NCBI GenBank assembly: GCA_023393235.1
Contig: JAEWMH010000191.1
Coordinates: 1 to 64,000, forward strand
Length of the DNA stretch: 64,000 nucleotides
Direction of reading: 5' to 3'
From: Bacillota bacterium
GTDB lineage: Bacteria; Bacillota; Bacilli; Paenibacillales; NBRC-103111
The notes below the pieces were generated by a model. That model saw only the letters and a list, made by a program, of their open reading frames with translations. It was not told the origin of the DNA and made no database searches. Of this stretch, positions 62,245-64,000 are shown in pieces (position 1 is the first letter of the stretch; the number at the start of each line of letters is the position of its first letter). Made by a program: the position numbers and the translations under genes.

Positions 62245-63204
62245 CTACCACAATCCCCGGTCATAACGCCGGGCGATCGTATTAACCACCAGCACCAGTG
62301 TCAGGCCGATCAGGGATTCAAACAGCCCCATAGCGGTTGCGTGGCTGAATTGGCCGGAGCCCAAACCAACCTTGTAGTTCCAAGTGCTGATGACCTCCGC
62401 TACACCGATGACCACGGAATTCTGCAGCACATAAACCTGGTCGAAGCCCACATCCATTACATTGCCGATGTTCAGGATAAACATCAGAACAATGGTCGGC
62501 TGCAGCGCAGGAAGGGTAATATGGCGGATTTGCTGCCATTTGTTGGCCCCGTCCAAATTCGCCGCTTCGTACAGGCTGGGATCGATGGAGGTTAAGGCCG
62601 CCAGATAGATGATGGCCGACCAGCCAGCCGTTTTCCAAATCCCGGAGCCAACGAAGATGGCAATCCAGGAGCCTTCCTTAAAGAGAAAGGGATACGCCTC
62701 TCCCGTCAGCTTGCTCACCCAATGGTTCACAATGCCGGTCTCCAGGGAGAAGACCATGACCACCAGTCCCCCCACGATAACCCAGTTGAGAAAATGGGGC
62801 AGGTACAGAAGCGTCTGCGTTCATTTTTTGAACCAGGATTTCCGTACCTCATTCAGCAGGATCGCCAGAATGATGGGAAACGGGAAGCCCACGAATACGG
62901 TGAGGGAGCTTAACACCAGGGTATTGCGGATGATGGTCAGTGTTTTCGGGTTGTTAAACAGATACTCATAATTCCCCAATCCTACCCAAGGGCTGTGCAG
63001 GATGCCGTCGGCGAAATTGTAATCCTTGAAGGCGATTACAATCCCCAGCATGGGAACGTACTTAAACAGAACGAAAAAGATTACTGCCGGCAAAAACATG
63101 ACGATGAGGGGCTTGTTCAGCATCCACCGCCTCCGCCCGGACAAGGTGTGTTTTGGCGCCGTTCCGCGGCCTGTGCTTGTCTGTGCGATTTCCATATCGT
63201 TCAT
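62245..63204 (-). pseudogene. ABC-transporter permease, LplB type, with in-frame TGA
   Basis: The sequence encodes a full LplB-type permease of about 319 codons, from MNDMEIAQTS (GGAGGTGAG 8 bases ahead) through YVPMLGIVIAFKDYN to the EAA loop (ASLYEAANLDGANKWQQI-like) and end RRYDRGLW. One codon, at 62823-62821, is TGA: NEVRKSWFKK stop TQTLLYLPHFLNWV. Both sides stay in one frame, and homologous proteins run straight through this point. It is therefore a single nonsense change (for example CGA to TGA) or a sequencing error, and everything else looks intact. As read, import through this transporter would fail. Confidence 0.85.
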
Positions 63205-63430
63205 CGTACTCACCTCCGTCTTGTTACCGATTGCCGGCCAAACAGGCTGCCCGGTCCGGGAAGCCGATCCGGCTAGCCGCAATCACAATGTAACCTGAAC
63301 CGGGGGCTTCGGACAATTGACAGCTTTTGAGGAGGCTATCACTTTTTGAATCAGCTGAAAACCCGCGCTGCTGCTGGCTTTTGTTCAACGGATATTCACA
63401 TTTTGCTCTCCTATCATTTCTTGAATGCCA
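63205..63430 (-). promoter_or_regulatory. Likely control region of the glycan operon
   Basis: This gap between the AraC-type regulator gene and the first permease gene must hold the operon promoter. I see no clear sigma-A pair and no cre match. The regulator encoded just upstream probably acts here. Confidence 0.4.
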
Positions 63431-63467
63431 ATAAAAAAGGACGGGACGCTTGCGCAATCCCATCCTT
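63431..63467 (-). terminator. Terminator of the AraC-type regulator gene
   Basis: On the minus strand AAGGATGGGA pairs with TCCCGTCCTT (63437-63467) and is followed by TTTTATT. Confidence 0.8.
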
Positions 63468-63475
63468 ATGTGCTG

Positions 63476-64000
63476 TTACGCACCTTCCTGGCTCCGGTAT
63501 TCCCCAGGTGTGGTGGAGGTTACCTTCTTGAAGGCCCGGTTGAAGGAAATATAGTTGGTGTAGCCCACCCGGCTGGCAACCTCATGGATGGTCTCCCGGG
63601 TTTCCTTCAGCAGCTGCTGGGCATGGCCGATCCTCACCTGGGCCAGGTAATCCACAAAATTTTCGCCGAACTCATCCTTGAACAATCTGCTCAGGTAGCT
63701 GGTGCTAATCTGGAACTGCTCCCCGATCAGGGATAAGGACATGTTCGGGTCCGAATAATGCTCCTCGATGTACCGCTTAACCTCCTGAATAACACTGTGA
63801 TTGCTCTTGCTTTGGCGGAGCATTCGGAGCTTCCTCGCATTGTCCTCCAACAGCTTCTTGAAGTCGGCATGAAGCTCCTCCATGGTTTCGAAACGCTCCA
63901 GCGCATCATTCAAGCCCGGAGCCGCCTCCTGGCGCCATATCTCCTGCATTTCCTGGGGCAGCTCCATCATCTCGCGGAACAGGTGGTACACCAGATAATT
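63476..64000 (-). CDS. AraC-family regulator (5' end beyond the window)
   Basis: The visible C-terminal 170 residues hold a linker helix region and an AraC-type DNA-binding domain with two HTH motifs: MSLSLIGEQFQISTSYLSRLFK and IHEVASRVGYTNYISFNRAFKK, ending TPGEYRSQ. The frame stays open to the last base, so GTG 63991 is not the true start. Regulators of this kind next to Lpl-type transporters usually have a long N-terminal membrane sensor (YesN/YtdP type). It is the obvious candidate to switch on the glycan operon. Confidence 0.88.
   Translation of the reverse strand, partial: NYLVYHLFREMMELPQEMQEIWRQEAAPGLNDALERFETMEELHADFKKLLEDNARKLRMLRQSKSNHSVIQEVKRYIEEHYSDPNMSLSLIGEQFQISTSYLSRLFKDEFGENFVDYLAQVRIGHAQQLLKETRETIHEVASRVGYTNYISFNRAFKKVTSTTPGEYRSQEGA

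Noticed and set aside
62821..62823. TGA in the permease read as selenocysteine
   Set aside because: No selenocysteine insertion hairpin is apparent after the codon and permeases of this family have no selenoprotein forms.

Overview
The window looks like a chromosomal segment of a Paenibacillus-type, spore-forming Firmicute. The signs are strong AGGAGG-type ribosome binding sites, frequent TTG/GTG starts, sigma-A promoters with 17-base spacing, a T-box leader, S-layer-homology (SLH) proteins, copper-amine-oxidase-like wall domains, Lpl-type sugar ABC transporters and very large secreted beta-helix proteins. Genus is inferred from gene content only; no 16S rRNA or tRNA gene was seen.

Layout. 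1-10.7 kb: the end of an SGNH (rhamnogalacturonan-acetylesterase-like) esterase, a SulP anion transporter divergent from a serine-recombinase homologue that lacks its catalytic residues, an EamA permease behind an attenuator-like leader, then a secreted SLH serine hydrolase followed by an OmpR-type response regulator (apparent CTG start) and its histidine kinase, and a secreted PQQ-like/copper-amine-oxidase-domain protein. 10.7-20.5 kb: WrbA, VanZ, a tyrosine recombinase divergent from a two-HTH protein across an AT-rich gap, an aminoacyl-tRNA deacylase, class I aldolase, a T-box-controlled clostridial-type GltX, a small lipoprotein, a palindromic repeat and a DHA2 efflux pump. 20.5-26.5 kb: an AT-rich patch with a small membrane protein and a coding relic, a 1024-residue GH28-like secreted protein behind a cre-like site, and an auto-cleaving G2-peptidase protein with HAEG repeats. 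26.5-35.8 kb: a BlaI/M56 pair with two operators, then a MoxR-DUF58-transglutaminase operon ending in a 29-residue membrane peptide, a CPBP protease, TetR, methionine aminopeptidase and a conserved hypothetical. 35.9-43.5 kb: a multiply broken solute-binding-protein pseudogene, a cupin, an ECF sigma/anti-sigma/XRE/DUF1294 cluster, a glycine-oxidase-like flavoprotein, an MFS pump and a divergent Rgg-like regulator.

43.5-64 kb: one glycan-use locus read on the minus strand, in transcription order: AraC-type regulator (cut by the window end), LplB-type permease (with an in-frame TGA), LplC-type permease, solute-binding lipoprotein, a 1820-residue modular beta-helix protein, an SLH surface protein, a heparinase II/III-family lyase, a GH38 alpha-mannosidase and a 915-residue protein with two FAD modules. 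The order suggests capture and cleavage of a uronic-acid- and mannose-containing polymer outside the cell, import of oligomers, and final cleavage or oxidation inside. The substrate is inference. The unusual two-FAD enzyme makes this locus the best candidate for an undescribed pathway.

Two 185-188 base palindromes (18.65-18.83 kb and 53.69-53.88 kb) share the same four-unit design and appear to belong to one dispersed repeat family.
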